Below are positions 42,211-50,414 of a DNA stretch of 64,000 nt, in pieces. The notes below the pieces were generated by a model. That model worked only from the letters and a program-made list of their open reading frames with translations, was not told the origin of the DNA and did no database searches. The stretch comes from CAYVNU01 sp964453265 (lineage in GTDB: Bacteria > Patescibacteriota > Doudnabacteria > UBA920). Each line of letters begins with the position of its first letter. Within the stretch, counting starts at the first letter, position 1. The stretch lies in assembly GCA_964453265.1 (NCBI GenBank), contig CAYVNU010000003.1:1-64000 (forward strand). Reading direction: 5' to 3'. Made by a program: the position numbers and the translations under genes.

Positions 42211-43251
42211 ATGATCACCTCTTCCAATAATGAAATAGAAATAAACGACATTCCGGAAATTTCGCAGCCGGAAGATGTTGTAATTGACATTAATCTTCGC
42301 CCGCAAAGTTTTGAAGAGTATATTGGCCAACAGGAAGTAAAAGATAATTTGGGAATTTTACTTACAGCCGCAAAACAAAGAAATGAAAAAGTAGAACATT
42401 TACTTTTTTACGGCCCGCCGGGTTTGGGCAAAACCACGCTTGCCAACATTGTGGCTAAAGAAATGGGCAGCAATATAAAAACCACTTCCGGCCCGGCTAT
42501 AGAACGCGCCGGAGACCTGGCTTCCATACTCACAAACTTAAGCGAAGGCGATGTGTTATTTATAGACGAAATTCATAGGCTAAATAAAGTTGTAGAAGAA
42601 GTTTTGTACCCTGCTATGGAGGATTATGTTTTAGACATAGTCCTAGGCAAAGGTCCGGGCGCGCGCAGCATACGAATGGACTTGCCCAAATTTACTTTAA
42701 TTGGTGCCACCACAAGAATAGGTATGATATCAAGTCCGCTTAGGGACAGGTTTGGCGCGACTTTCCGCCTAGAGTACTATAACGAAGAAGATTTAATAAA
42801 AATTATTGACCGAAGTTCAAAAATCTTAAATGCAGAATTGGAAGCAGAAGCGCTTGCTGAACTTGCAAAGCGCTGCCGCTTTACTCCGCGTATTGCCAAC
42901 CGCCTTTTAAAAAGAGTTAGGGATTTTGCCCAAGTAAACGGCCATGTTAAAATAAACAAAGCAGTTGCTATGCAGGCCTTAGAACTTTTAAGAGTAGACT
43001 CTTTGGGTTTAGATAAAAACGATATTCGAATACTGGAAGCACTTATAACTAAATTTAAAGGCCAGCCAGTAGGGCTTTCCACTCTTTCTGCCTCAACCGG
43101 GGAAGAGGAAGATACTGTTACCGACTTACACGAACCGTTTTTATTAAGACTTGGGCTCATAACCAAAACCCCGCGCGGCAGAATGGCAACCGAGGCGGCA
43201 TATAAACATCTCGGCCTCGATATTCCGGCCGGACAGCAAAAAATTCTTTAA
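42211..43251 (+). CDS. ruvB: Holliday junction ATP-dependent helicase RuvB
   Basis: A 346-aa AAA+ motor. Walker A YGPPGLGKTTLA near residue 69, Walker B VLFIDEIHRLN near 114, sensor 1 LIGATTRIGMIS near 165, arginine finger in SPLRDRFG, and a C-terminal winged helix (VGLSTLSASTGEEEDTVTDLHEPFLLRLGLI). It pushes branch migration on junctions held by RuvA. The gene heads a tight rightward group with two small membrane proteins 12 and 3 bases apart. Confidence 0.99.
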   Translation: MITSSNNEIEINDIPEISQPEDVVIDINLRPQSFEEYIGQQEVKDNLGILLTAAKQRNEKVEHLLFYGPPGLGKTTLANIVAKEMGSNIKTTSGPAIERAGDLASILTNLSEGDVLFIDEIHRLNKVVEEVLYPAMEDYVLDIVLGKGPGARSIRMDLPKFTLIGATTRIGMISSPLRDRFGATFRLEYYNEEDLIKIIDRSSKILNAELEAEALAELAKRCRFTPRIANRLLKRVRDFAQVNGHVKINKAVAMQALELLRVDSLGLDKNDIRILEALITKFKGQPVGLSTLSASTGEEEDTVTDLHEPFLLRLGLITKTPRGRMATEAAYKHLGLDIPAGQQKIL

Positions 43252-43263
43252 CAAAAATTTTAT

Positions 43264-43476
43264 ATGGACTTTTCCAATTTCAACAACCTTTTAACCGCCG
43301 GCGTATATTATGTCTTAGTCGCGATTCTAATTTTCTTTTCAGTTTTTAGTGTTTACATTTTAATTCGCTACGGCAAATCAATTATTCTGTCTGTTATAGG
43401 AAGCGTATTGTTCGCGCTTTTGTTTTTAGCTATTTTAAACAACTCTTACAATATTTTACAATCCATAATTTCTTAA
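43264..43476 (+). CDS. Small membrane protein of unknown function (70 aa)
   Basis: Two hydrophobic helices (about residues 12-32 and 40-62) joined by the short polar loop IRYGKS. No family recognised. It sits between ruvB and the PH-domain gene with gaps of 12 and 3 bases, so it is translated from the same message. It may assist the PH-domain membrane protein; this is inferred from position only. Confidence 0.65.
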   Translation: MDFSNFNNLLTAGVYYVLVAILIFFSVFSVYILIRYGKSIILSVIGSVLFALLFLAILNNSYNILQSIIS

Positions 43477-43479
43477 ACT

Positions 43480-44025
43480 ATGCGCAGGCTTTTTCCCAGC
43501 CAATTAGATAACGAGGTTGTTTATTTAGTTGTTCGTCAACACCCGTTTATTTTATTCATCCGCCTAGTTATTTGGGCTTTTTTTGCTTCTGCCTTGGTAG
43601 CTTTTCAACACTTTGGCCCACAGAAAATTCCGGGACTATTTGAAGGTACTTTAGGTAAATATATTTCTTTGGCTGAACAAGTTTATTTATTAATTCTTCT
43701 ACTTGGATTGTTTTTAATTTTAATTATATATTATTTAACCATTCAAATAATTACCGACATTCGAGTGGTGGATGTTGACCAGTCCGGACTTTTTTCCCAC
43801 ACTGTTTCCGAACTTCATATAGACAAAATAGAAGACGTAACCAGTAAAACCACCGGCATATTCGGCACAATTTTTAATTACGGTGATGTCTTTGTCCAAA
43901 CCGCTGGCACCATTGAACGCTTTGAGTTTGACGACGTGCCCAACCCAGCTGCTATAGAAAAATTAATTTTAGATCTCTACGAACAAAATTCCAACTTTGC
44001 CAAAGAAGGCAAAGAAGGACAATAA
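43480..44025 (+). CDS. Membrane-anchored bacterial PH-domain protein
   Basis: A 181-aa protein with two membrane helices (near residues 24-42 and 66-88). It is followed by a bacterial pleckstrin-homology-type domain (YdbS/DUF304 class): TDIRVVDVDQSGLFSHTVSELHIDKIEDVTSKTTGIFGTIFNYGDVFVQTAG. The INYGxV-like strand and IDKIEDV element are family signatures. The domain faces the cytoplasm or membrane surface; no ligand is known. It forms an operon with ruvB and the small membrane protein. Confidence 0.85.
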   Translation: MRRLFPSQLDNEVVYLVVRQHPFILFIRLVIWAFFASALVAFQHFGPQKIPGLFEGTLGKYISLAEQVYLLILLLGLFLILIIYYLTIQIITDIRVVDVDQSGLFSHTVSELHIDKIEDVTSKTTGIFGTIFNYGDVFVQTAGTIERFEFDDVPNPAAIEKLILDLYEQNSNFAKEGKEGQ

Positions 44026-44144
44026 ATTAACCTAATTGTCCTAATTATTCTAAAGCGGTTGTCCATTTAACCCTGCTTGGATAATTAGTTATTGTTATTT
44101 GTTTAGAGCGCTTAGTATAATTAGAAATTAGAATAATTTGCTTT

Positions 44145-45209
44145 ATGTACGCATTAATCATGGCCGGTGGCCAAGGTACCCGCCTGTGGCCAGTTTCCCG
44201 AACCAAAAGACCAAAACAGCTTTTAAAATTTGTTGGCAATAAAACTTTACTGCAAATGACTTTTGCGCGATTGCGTAAGGGTTTTTCAGTCAAAGACATA
44301 TTTGTGGCAACCACTAAGGCCTACGCGCCGTTAATAAAAAAACAAGTACCCCAAATTATTTCCAACCAATATTCCATTGAGCCGAGTCTTAAAGACCGAG
44401 GACCGGCTATTGCTTTAGCTACTTTAATCATGCACCACCAAAACCCCAAATCGTGTTTTGTGACCTCCTGGTCAGACCACTTTATAAAAGATGAGGCTAA
44501 TTATTTACAAACCTTAAAAGTCGCGGAAAACTATTTAAATCTGCACCCCAGTACCTTCATTACCATTGGCATTAAACCCACCTACCCACATACCGGCTTT
44601 GGCTATATAGAGTGCGGAGAAAAAAAATCAGCTGACGTATATAAAGTTAAAACTTTTACCGAAAAACCGGACATAAAAATCGCAGAAAAATTTATAAAGT
44701 CCGGCAAATATTTATGGAACACGGGTTACTTTGTCTGTCACACGGACACCCTGTTAACTTTATACCAAAAACACCAACCGGAAATTTTTAACATCTTACT
44801 AAAAATTAAACCTTTCTTAGGCACAAAAAAACAACAGTGGGCTATAGACAAATTTTATCCGGCAATGCCTAAAGTAGATATAGAAAAAGGTTTAATTGAA
44901 AAATTAAAAGACGTTACGGTTATACCCGCTACCTTTGACTGGGCAGACATCGGTAGCTGGTCAGTAATTAAAGACGTTTTGTCAAAAGAAGGCGAAAATT
45001 TCCACCATGGCCTAGTTGAATCCATTAGCTCTTCTAACACCTTAATTCACAACCACGAAGACAAACTGGTGGCAGCCATTGGTCTTAAAGACTTAATAAT
45101 TATAAACACCAAAGACGCCTTGCTTATAGCCAATAAACACCACAGCGAACTCATAAAAGACCTGGTCAACAAACTAAAAACCGACACCAAACTAAAAAAA
45201 TACCTTTAA
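44145..45209 (+). CDS. manC: Mannose-1-phosphate guanylyltransferase
   Basis: A 354-aa nucleotidyltransferase. The N-terminus MYALIMAGGQGTRLWPVSRTKRPKQLLKF is the GTP-binding signature with catalytic R and K; KPTYPHTGFGYIE and FTEKPD are further family blocks, and TFDWADIGSWSVIKDVL closes the domain. The C-terminal cupin (phosphomannose isomerase) domain of the bifunctional form is absent, so it is the single-function type. It makes GDP-mannose for surface glycans. It starts 119 bases after the PH-domain gene in its own transcript or by read-through, and ends at a terminator. Confidence 0.94.
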   Translation: MYALIMAGGQGTRLWPVSRTKRPKQLLKFVGNKTLLQMTFARLRKGFSVKDIFVATTKAYAPLIKKQVPQIISNQYSIEPSLKDRGPAIALATLIMHHQNPKSCFVTSWSDHFIKDEANYLQTLKVAENYLNLHPSTFITIGIKPTYPHTGFGYIECGEKKSADVYKVKTFTEKPDIKIAEKFIKSGKYLWNTGYFVCHTDTLLTLYQKHQPEIFNILLKIKPFLGTKKQQWAIDKFYPAMPKVDIEKGLIEKLKDVTVIPATFDWADIGSWSVIKDVLSKEGENFHHGLVESISSSNTLIHNHEDKLVAAIGLKDLIIINTKDALLIANKHHSELIKDLVNKLKTDTKLKKYL

Positions 45210-45227
45210 ATAAAAGGTATTTTTTTA
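45196..45227 (+). terminator. Terminator of manC
   Basis: AAATACCTTT/AAAGGTATTT hairpin with T-run at 45219-45226, overlapping the stop. Confidence 0.85.
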
Positions 45228-45230
45228 ATA

Positions 45231-45259
45231 TTGACAAAGCATATGCTTTGTCATATCAT
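45231..45259 (+). promoter_or_regulatory. Promoter with built-in operator for the toxin-antitoxin pair
   Basis: TTGACA (45231-45236), 17 bases, TATCAT (45254-45259). The 22-base perfect palindrome 45232-45253 (arms TGACAAAGCAT) fills -35 and spacer. The expected transcription start coincides with the ATG at 45266, giving a leaderless message. Confidence 0.8.
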
Positions 45260-45265
45260 ATAAAT

Positions 45266-45544
45266 ATGAAGCCTTTTGAATGGAATTCGGACAAAAACCT
45301 ATGGATAAAAACGCTTAGAGGGTTGAATTTTGAAGATGTGGTAAAAGCAATAAACCAAGACAGACTGCTTGATACAATCCCCCACTCTAACCAAAAAAAG
45401 TATCCCGGACAAAAAATGTATATTATTCAAATAAATAATTATTGTTGCGTGGTTCCGTTTATTGAAACTAAAGAAAAAATATTTTTAAAAACCATTTATC
45501 CCAGCCGACTAGCTACTAAAAAATATCTTAAGAAAGGAAAATAA
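45266..45544 (+). CDS. BrnT-like toxin of a type II toxin-antitoxin pair
   Basis: A 92-aa protein starting MKPFEWNSDKNLWIKTLRGLNFEDVV. The 'F-E-W-x-x-x-K-N' opening and the GLNFEDVV...I.... pattern, with the end KTIYPSRLATKKYLKK, resemble the BrnT RNase fold. The start at 45266 is chosen because an upstream in-frame TTG lies inside the promoter palindrome. Toxins of this type cleave RNA to slow growth. The gap to the antitoxin is only 3 bases. Assignment is by pattern and context. Confidence 0.75.
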   Translation: MKPFEWNSDKNLWIKTLRGLNFEDVVKAINQDRLLDTIPHSNQKKYPGQKMYIIQINNYCCVVPFIETKEKIFLKTIYPSRLATKKYLKKGK

Positions 45545-45547
45545 TAT

Positions 45548-45874
45548 ATGAGTAAAACAACGGGCTTTGATTACGAACTAGATGACTATGAAAAAGAAAT
45601 AGAAGCGGGTTTAAAAAAAGAAGGTTTTAAAAGCATTCCAAATGCCAAACAGGAAATGGCGCGGTATAAAAGCTATGCCAAAGCCATGTTAGAAAAAACC
45701 AAAAATATAAACATTAGAATTTCCCAACGCGACTTAGACGGTGTAAGGTACCTTGCAGAAAAACAGGGCATTCCCTACCAAACCCTTATAAGCTCGCTCA
45801 TCCACCAATACTCAAACGGCCGTATAGACTACAATGTTCTGCGGGAACCGGGCAAAACTTATAAAATCAAATAA
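45548..45874 (+). CDS. Ribbon-helix-helix (CopG/BrnA-like) antitoxin
   Basis: A 108-aa protein. After an acidic N-terminal half that likely wraps the toxin, the segment NINIRISQRDLDGVRYLAEKQGIPYQTLISSLIHQYSNG (near 57-95) is a ribbon-helix-helix DNA-binding domain. It probably represses the shared promoter at the palindrome 45232-45253. It is translated directly after the toxin, the BrnT-BrnA order. Confidence 0.85.
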   Translation: MSKTTGFDYELDDYEKEIEAGLKKEGFKSIPNAKQEMARYKSYAKAMLEKTKNINIRISQRDLDGVRYLAEKQGIPYQTLISSLIHQYSNGRIDYNVLREPGKTYKIK

Positions 45875-45880
45875 AAACAG

Positions 45881-45917
45881 AAAAATAACCCTCGGAATTA
45901 TACCGGGGGTTATTTTG
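45881..45917. terminator. Bidirectional terminator
   Basis: AAAATAACCCTCGG pairs with CCGGGGGTTATTTT around AATTATA; shared by the antitoxin and methyltransferase genes. Confidence 0.9.
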
Positions 45918-46608
45918 AAAGTTTAAATATAACAAAGTCATTTATTTTTTCGTTGCGAATTTTGTATTCCGGAGTAAGTAATATATCTAGAAGAACTAAA
46001 CCGCAAGAATAAAAAAGTTTTCCGTACCAATCTACAGGCCTGTGGTTTTCTATTATTTCGTATACACCTTCCTTTTTTACCTTTCTATAACTATGGTTTT
46101 CACAATACGAACGTCCGGAAAAAAATCTAAAGTCTAACTGCGATTCAGGAGTATTGTGGATTTTAGGATTACAAAATCCAATATAAGCTTTGCCTTCTGG
46201 TTTTAATAGGCGCTTAATTTGCTTAACAATATTTTGTGCTTCTTCTTCCGAAACAATACACAAAACCAAGTTACAAATAATAACGTCAAAGCTATTATCT
46301 GCAAAAGCATTTAAATTACTATAAACGTTTTCCTTACCAATTTTTAAACCTGCTTTTTCAACCATTTCCGGGTTTATGTCAAAGCCCAAAACTTCCGCGC
46401 CTAAATTTTTAAGTGCTACCAAAAGTACACCCGGTCCACAGCCATAGTCTAAAACTTTTTTGCCGGCTATGTTGCCCAGCTCACTTAAAAGCGTGTGGTC
46501 GTAAGAGGCCAATTTTAAATTTTCAGCCTCAAGCTGGTTAACTACTAAATGCCACTGATCTTCTTGCGCAATAGACGTCTGTTTAATTGTAGAAGTAGCT
46601 TGATTCAT
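45910..46608 (-). CDS. Class I SAM-dependent methyltransferase
   Basis: A 232-aa protein. Motif I VLDYGCGPGVLLVALKNLG (near 54), the acidic motif II EVLGFDINPEMV, and motif IV NSFDVIICNLVLCIVSEEE are those of the Methyltransf_11 group. The C-terminal part (RSYCENHSYRKVKKEGVYEIIENHRPVDWYGKLF) looks like small-molecule methyltransferases, but the substrate is unknown. The gene follows the purine permease gene by 4 bases in the same orientation. Confidence 0.85.
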   Translation of the reverse strand: MNQATSTIKQTSIAQEDQWHLVVNQLEAENLKLASYDHTLLSELGNIAGKKVLDYGCGPGVLLVALKNLGAEVLGFDINPEMVEKAGLKIGKENVYSNLNAFADNSFDVIICNLVLCIVSEEEAQNIVKQIKRLLKPEGKAYIGFCNPKIHNTPESQLDFRFFSGRSYCENHSYRKVKKEGVYEIIENHRPVDWYGKLFYSCGLVLLDILLTPEYKIRNEKINDFVIFKLSK

Positions 46609-46612
46609 AAAA

Positions 46613-47914
46613 TTATTTAGAAAGCCACATACTTAAACCTAATAGCAAAGTTGATACGACTAAGTACATATTTATCTCCCTAAATTTGCCGACTGCTGAC
46701 TTTAAAATTACAAAACTAGCAAAGCCTGCAAACATAGCCTTATCTAGCCCAAAAGTCCAAATTGTCACAGCTATTGTTATTAACACGCTCGCCCATTCTG
46801 CCAAGTCATACTGTTTATTTGATTCTTTCCAAGGAAGTAGCGTTAAACCTACAAAGAACAGTGCTCCCGTAGCAGCCAAAGCCGGCACAAAATTAAGTAG
46901 CGGAGTTAAAAATAAAAACAAACTCATTAATATAGCACAAACTACAGCCACCAGGCCGGTTCTGCCACCCTCACCTATCCCAACCGCACTTTCTACGTAA
47001 GTTATTAAATTAGATGTGCCTAAAGACGCGCCCAAAACCGTACCCGCACCATCTACAATTAAAGCTTCTTTTAATTTAGGTAAGTTGCCTTCTGCGTCGA
47101 CTATTGGTGTGTTTTGAGTTAATCCAATAAATTTCGCAATACTGCCGTAAAAATCTAAAATAAACAGTATAAGCACAACTGACCAAATTTTTGGACTAAA
47201 AATAATTCCCAAATTTAATGCAAATGTACCGGAAAACATTTCGCTAGAAAATTTAATTGGCTCAATGGCATTACTTAAGCCAAATATGTGCGCAAGTACA
47301 GATGTGCCAATAATGCTAAGCAAAATTGAACCTCTAACTTTAAAATGTTTTAATGCTCCGGCAAAAACTAACCCCACATAAAATACATAAGATTCCGGTG
47401 AAGCAAGTAGCCCCAAACCTTTTAACTTAATTCCGTCATAAAGTAATACACCAGAAACTTTTAATGCGATAAGCATTAAGAAAACCCCGACCGCAGCGGA
47501 AAGCCCAAATTTTAATTTGTTAGGAATGGCATTTACCACACCAACTCTTAAGGAAGTAAAACTTAAAAGCACTGTAAACACCCCAGACCAAAACACCGCA
47601 CCAATTGCCCCTTGCCAGGTAAAGCCTAAAACTCCAACAACCACATAAGCTACATATGCGTTCATTTCTAAACCAGGTGCAACCGCAAAAGGTTTGTTTG
47701 CCCAAAGCCCCATAGCTAGCGTTGCAATTACCGAACCAACTACTGTGGCAAAAAATACAGCTGACTTATTCATACCCGCAGCAGAAAGAATAGCCGGGTT
47801 AACCACAAAAATATATGACAGAGCTAAAAAGGTAGAAACCCCGGCAAAAATTTCCGTGCGAATATTTGAGCCTAATTTAGTTATTCCAAAAAAGTTACTG
47901 ATTTTCTTTAACAT
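46613..47914 (-). CDS. NCS2-family purine permease (AzgA/PbuG-like)
   Basis: A 433-aa membrane protein with about 12 to 14 helices. The start MLKKISNFFGITKLGSNIRTEIFAGVSTFLALSYI, the loop NKPFAVAPGLEMNAYVAY and the block DFYGSIAKFIGLTQNTPIVD...LIVDGAGTVLGASLGTSNLITYVESAVGIGEGGRTG are hallmarks of the AzgA-like hypoxanthine/guanine/adenine transporters. It brings purine bases into the cell by proton symport, useful for a reduced genome that salvages nucleotides. The methyltransferase gene follows it in one transcript. I see no purine riboswitch in its leader. Confidence 0.93.
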   Translation of the reverse strand: MLKKISNFFGITKLGSNIRTEIFAGVSTFLALSYIFVVNPAILSAAGMNKSAVFFATVVGSVIATLAMGLWANKPFAVAPGLEMNAYVAYVVVGVLGFTWQGAIGAVFWSGVFTVLLSFTSLRVGVVNAIPNKLKFGLSAAVGVFLMLIALKVSGVLLYDGIKLKGLGLLASPESYVFYVGLVFAGALKHFKVRGSILLSIIGTSVLAHIFGLSNAIEPIKFSSEMFSGTFALNLGIIFSPKIWSVVLILFILDFYGSIAKFIGLTQNTPIVDAEGNLPKLKEALIVDGAGTVLGASLGTSNLITYVESAVGIGEGGRTGLVAVVCAILMSLFLFLTPLLNFVPALAATGALFFVGLTLLPWKESNKQYDLAEWASVLITIAVTIWTFGLDKAMFAGFASFVILKSAVGKFREINMYLVVSTLLLGLSMWLSK

Positions 47915-47965
47915 ATAGTTACTATGTAGCGTGCCGATTTATCGGCTTATTATTAAACCTCATTT

Positions 47966-48030
47966 CAGAAGGCAACTAATTGTCTTCTGAAAAAAGTTCC
48001 CGAGTAGCAATGCTGTTTGTAGCCGCTCGG
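47966..48030 (-). terminator. Terminator of the small membrane-protein gene plus leader hairpin
   Basis: CCCGAGCGGC/GCTACTCGGG with T-run (47987-48030) ends the upstream minus-strand gene. CAGAAGGCAA/TTGTCTTCTG (47966-47989) follows in the permease leader. Confidence 0.8.
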
Positions 48031-48044
48031 GATCGACAAAAGAC

Positions 48045-48326
48045 TTATCTAGACCAAAAATGCACAACCTCAAACTTATGCCCACGAGTGTCATAGTATG
48101 TTCTGGTAGAGCCCTGAACAACGATAAACGTTTCGCCGTTGTCCTTGATTTCTACAGAACCTTTCAGAAGACGCGCACTCAAATCGCGGAATACAGCCTC
48201 CTGATTGCTCGACTCTGTTTGTATGGCCGCTAACTCTTGTTTTAGGGACGATATTTTTAACCCCGCAACCCCAACAAGAGCAACAAGCAAAAGCACAAAA
48301 CAAACAAACCTCTTATCAACTGACAT
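48045..48326 (-). CDS. Small single-pass membrane protein (93 aa)
   Basis: The start at 48326 (MSVDKRFVCFVLLLVALVGVAGLKI) follows AAAGGAGG at ideal spacing; an earlier in-frame start lies in the promoter. One membrane helix (residues 8-24) is followed by a short coiled coil (SLKQELAAIQTESSNQEAVFRDLSARLL) and a small beta-like end (FIVVQGSTRTYYDTRGHKFEVVHFW). No family recognised. Base composition is somewhat richer in GC than its neighbours. It has its own promoter and terminator and diverges from a TrmB regulator, which is its most likely controller. Confidence 0.75.
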   Translation of the reverse strand: MSVDKRFVCFVLLLVALVGVAGLKISSLKQELAAIQTESSNQEAVFRDLSARLLKGSVEIKDNGETFIVVQGSTRTYYDTRGHKFEVVHFWSR

Positions 48327-48357
48327 CGAACACTTCCTCCTTTCAGAATAACAAAAC

Positions 48358-48386
48358 ATAATATTATAAATAAGACATAATGTCAA
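48358..48386 (-). promoter_or_regulatory. Promoter of the small membrane-protein gene
   Basis: Minus strand TTGACA (48381-48386), 17 bases, TATTAT (48358-48363). Confidence 0.8.
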
Positions 48387-48482
48387 TAATATTTCGTCAG
48401 TTAATTTAACTTTTCTTATATTTTTCCTTATTTAAAAGAATATATTTTGTCGATATTTATATAACAACTGCAAATTGTGTTG

Positions 48483-48511
48483 TTGACTAATTTTCGTCAA
48501 TGTGCTATCAT
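48483..48511 (+). promoter_or_regulatory. Leaderless promoter of the second TrmB gene
   Basis: TTGACT (48483-48488), 17 bases, TATCAT (48506-48511), ATG 7 bases later at 48518. The inverted repeat TTGAC-N8-GTCAA (48483-48500) overlaps -35 and spacer and may be an autoregulatory site. Confidence 0.75.
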
Positions 48512-48517
48512 ATAACT

Positions 48518-49288
48518 ATGATAAACGGCTTACTTAAAACTTTGGGCTTTAATGACAAGGAAACAGAAGTTTACCTGGCTGTTTTAAAGCATGGCAAAAT
48601 AACCCCCGGCTCTTTGGCTTCGGCGGTTAATTTAAAGCGCACTACGGTTTACAGCATTGCTAAGGAATTAGTAAAAAAAGGCGTAATTGCGGAAGATTTA
48701 GGCTCTGCTAACCTATACTTACTAGCAAAGCCTCCTCAAGACTTAGAGAGCTTAATAAAAAAACAGGAAAAAGAACTGGAAGAAAAAAGGTTAGTAGTGA
48801 GTAAAGCGGTGGAAGAATTAAAAAACATTAACAAAGCTTCTGCTTATCCTATACCAAAAATTGTTTTTGTTCAGGAAAGTGAAATTGAAAATCATTTATA
48901 TAAACAAACTCCCAAGTGGGACGAGAGCATATTAAAGCACGGTGGAGCCTCGTATGGTTTCCAAGACCACACCTTTGTTCAATATTACGAAGACTGGATA
49001 GATTGGTATTGGGAAACCGGCAGCGACCCTCGAACGGAATGGAGACTTTTAAGTAACAAAATAGCGGAAAAAATAAAAAAGAAAAAATATTCCCGCAGGC
49101 AAATACGTTTTTGGCAAGAAAGCCAAAACTTCCAAGCTACCACCTGGATAATGGGCGACTACGTAGCAATGATAGTTACCAACCAACGCCCACACTACTT
49201 AGTTGAAATTCACGACGCAACCTTAGCGCACGACCAAAGAGAAGTCTTTAAAGGCATTTGGAAAACACAAATAGAAAACAAAAGCTAA
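48518..49288 (+). CDS. TrmB-family transcriptional regulator
   Basis: A 256-aa protein counted from the ATG at 48518; an ATG at 48500 lies inside the promoter. The N-terminal winged HTH (LLKTLGFNDKETEVYLAVLKHGKITPGSLASAVNLKRTTVYSIAKELVKKGVI) is followed by a charged coiled coil (near 75-110) and a C-terminal domain with many aromatic residues ('YYEDWIDWYWETGSDPRTEWRLL'). The ligand is unknown. It diverges from the small membrane-protein gene. Downstream, a copy of the TCCTATTAGTCTTAT word and a terminator follow. Confidence 0.88.
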   Translation: MINGLLKTLGFNDKETEVYLAVLKHGKITPGSLASAVNLKRTTVYSIAKELVKKGVIAEDLGSANLYLLAKPPQDLESLIKKQEKELEEKRLVVSKAVEELKNINKASAYPIPKIVFVQESEIENHLYKQTPKWDESILKHGGASYGFQDHTFVQYYEDWIDWYWETGSDPRTEWRLLSNKIAEKIKKKKYSRRQIRFWQESQNFQATTWIMGDYVAMIVTNQRPHYLVEIHDATLAHDQREVFKGIWKTQIENKS

Positions 49289-49340
49289 ATAGCGCTAACT
49301 TATTTGTCTAATGTGTCCTATTAGTCTTATTTTTTACAAA

Positions 49341-49371
49341 CTAAAAACCGCCCAAGCCAGGCGGTTTTTAG
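49341..49371. terminator. Bidirectional terminator between TrmB and rsmE
   Basis: CTAAAAACCGCC pairs perfectly with GGCGGTTTTTAG; the rsmE stop codon is inside. Confidence 0.92.
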
Positions 49372-50084
49372 TTTAAAATATTTTGAATTATAGACAAACT
49401 CGCCAAACTTGCCGTTTCGGCTCTAAGCAGAATGGGGCCTAAGGTTATAAGTTGGCAGCTATGAATGGATTTTAAATTATCAACTTCTGCCGTTGTCAAA
49501 CCACCTTCCGGACCGATTATAATTGCCGCTGATGTTATTTTATCGAAAACCGATAATTTCATACCACCAATATCGCACAAAAATACTTTTTCAAAGTCTT
49601 TTGCCATCTTTTTCACATCTTCCAAACTTTTTAAATATTCTAATCCAGGCGGATGAATTCGGTCAGACTGCTTAGCCGCTTCCCAAAGTATTTTGTTCCA
49701 ACGTACTGATTTACTAGCAAATTGATCAGCTGACAACTTAGTAGCTGTGTTTTGAGAATTAAATAAAACTATTTTGTACGCGCCCAGTTCCGTGGATTTT
49801 TGAAAAATAAAATCTAAAGCTTTTTCGTTTACATAACTTTGAAATAAAGTAATTTTTACTTCGGGCTCCGCGGGGGTTTTAACTTTTTCAACAACTTCCA
49901 GTTTTAATTCGTTTCTGCCAATTTCTTTTATTTCAACTTTATACCTTTCTTCGTTTTTTCCTTGCAAATTAAACCTCTCGCCTTTTTTCATTCTGCGCGC
50001 AAGCAAAACATGCCTAGCCTCTTCGCCGGACAATTCCAGGATTTGATTTACCGATAATTTTTTGTCTGTTAAAAAATAACTCAT
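49368..50084 (-). CDS. rsmE: 16S rRNA (uracil1498-N3)-methyltransferase
   Basis: A 238-aa RsmE. The N-terminal PUA-like domain (EEARHVLLARRMKKGERF) is followed by the SPOUT knot domain with IIGPEGGLTTAEVDNL (near 180) and the SAM-binding end LGPILLRAETASLASLSII. It methylates U1498 of 16S rRNA in assembled 30S subunits. It is last in the leftward replication-gene string, 5 bases after the DUF721 gene. Confidence 0.95.
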   Translation of the reverse strand: MSYFLTDKKLSVNQILELSGEEARHVLLARRMKKGERFNLQGKNEERYKVEIKEIGRNELKLEVVEKVKTPAEPEVKITLFQSYVNEKALDFIFQKSTELGAYKIVLFNSQNTATKLSADQFASKSVRWNKILWEAAKQSDRIHPPGLEYLKSLEDVKKMAKDFEKVFLCDIGGMKLSVFDKITSAAIIIGPEGGLTTAEVDNLKSIHSCQLITLGPILLRAETASLASLSIIQNILN

Positions 50085-50089
50085 AAAAA

Positions 50090-50395
50090 CTAACTCTCAA
50101 CATTTATTGCAAACACCAAATCCTTCCCCAAAACTTGGTTTAACGCGTATATTATTCTACTGGCCAAAACTTTAATCCTGTAAGCAATGTCTTTGCTTAA
50201 ACAAGCAACAAACAATACTCCTTTTTTAAAATCCATCGCCCTGGTCTCTTCTGCGCCGTTTTCAAAAAAACCAACAATTATATTTTGCCAGTGCTTTAAA
50301 ATCTGATACCTTGCCAGTGCTAAATCAAGTTTATAAGCCTTACTGGTTTTAGTTAAAACCTTATCTATTTTTGTAAAATTTTTATAGTTAGACAT
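50090..50395 (-). CDS. DUF721 (DciA-like) protein
   Basis: A 101-aa protein. The position between recF and rsmE, and the pattern ARYQILKHWQNIIVG...MDFKKGVLFVACLSKDIAYRIKVLASRIIYALNQVLG, match the DUF721 family (the basic LxWxxIVG...LxVxVxSxxWxxEL fold). In many bacteria DciA loads the replicative helicase. This copy is short and diverged (SKDIAYRIK in place of the usual 'sxxwaqEL'), so the call rests on context as well as pattern. Confidence 0.75.
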   Translation of the reverse strand: MSNYKNFTKIDKVLTKTSKAYKLDLALARYQILKHWQNIIVGFFENGAEETRAMDFKKGVLFVACLSKDIAYRIKVLASRIIYALNQVLGKDLVFAINVES

Positions 50396-50414
50396 TTTGT
50401 TTTAAGTTTATTTT

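Noticed and set aside
45248..45265. Earlier TTG start of the toxin
   Set aside because: It lies inside the operator palindrome and upstream of the expected transcription start.
47915..48044. Purine riboswitch before the purine permease
   Set aside because: The characteristic three-way junction sequence is missing; the hairpins are a terminator and a simple inverted repeat.
48327..48386. Earlier start of the small membrane protein
   Set aside because: It coincides with the -35 box, while the ATG at 48326 has a perfect SD and begins the natural membrane helix.
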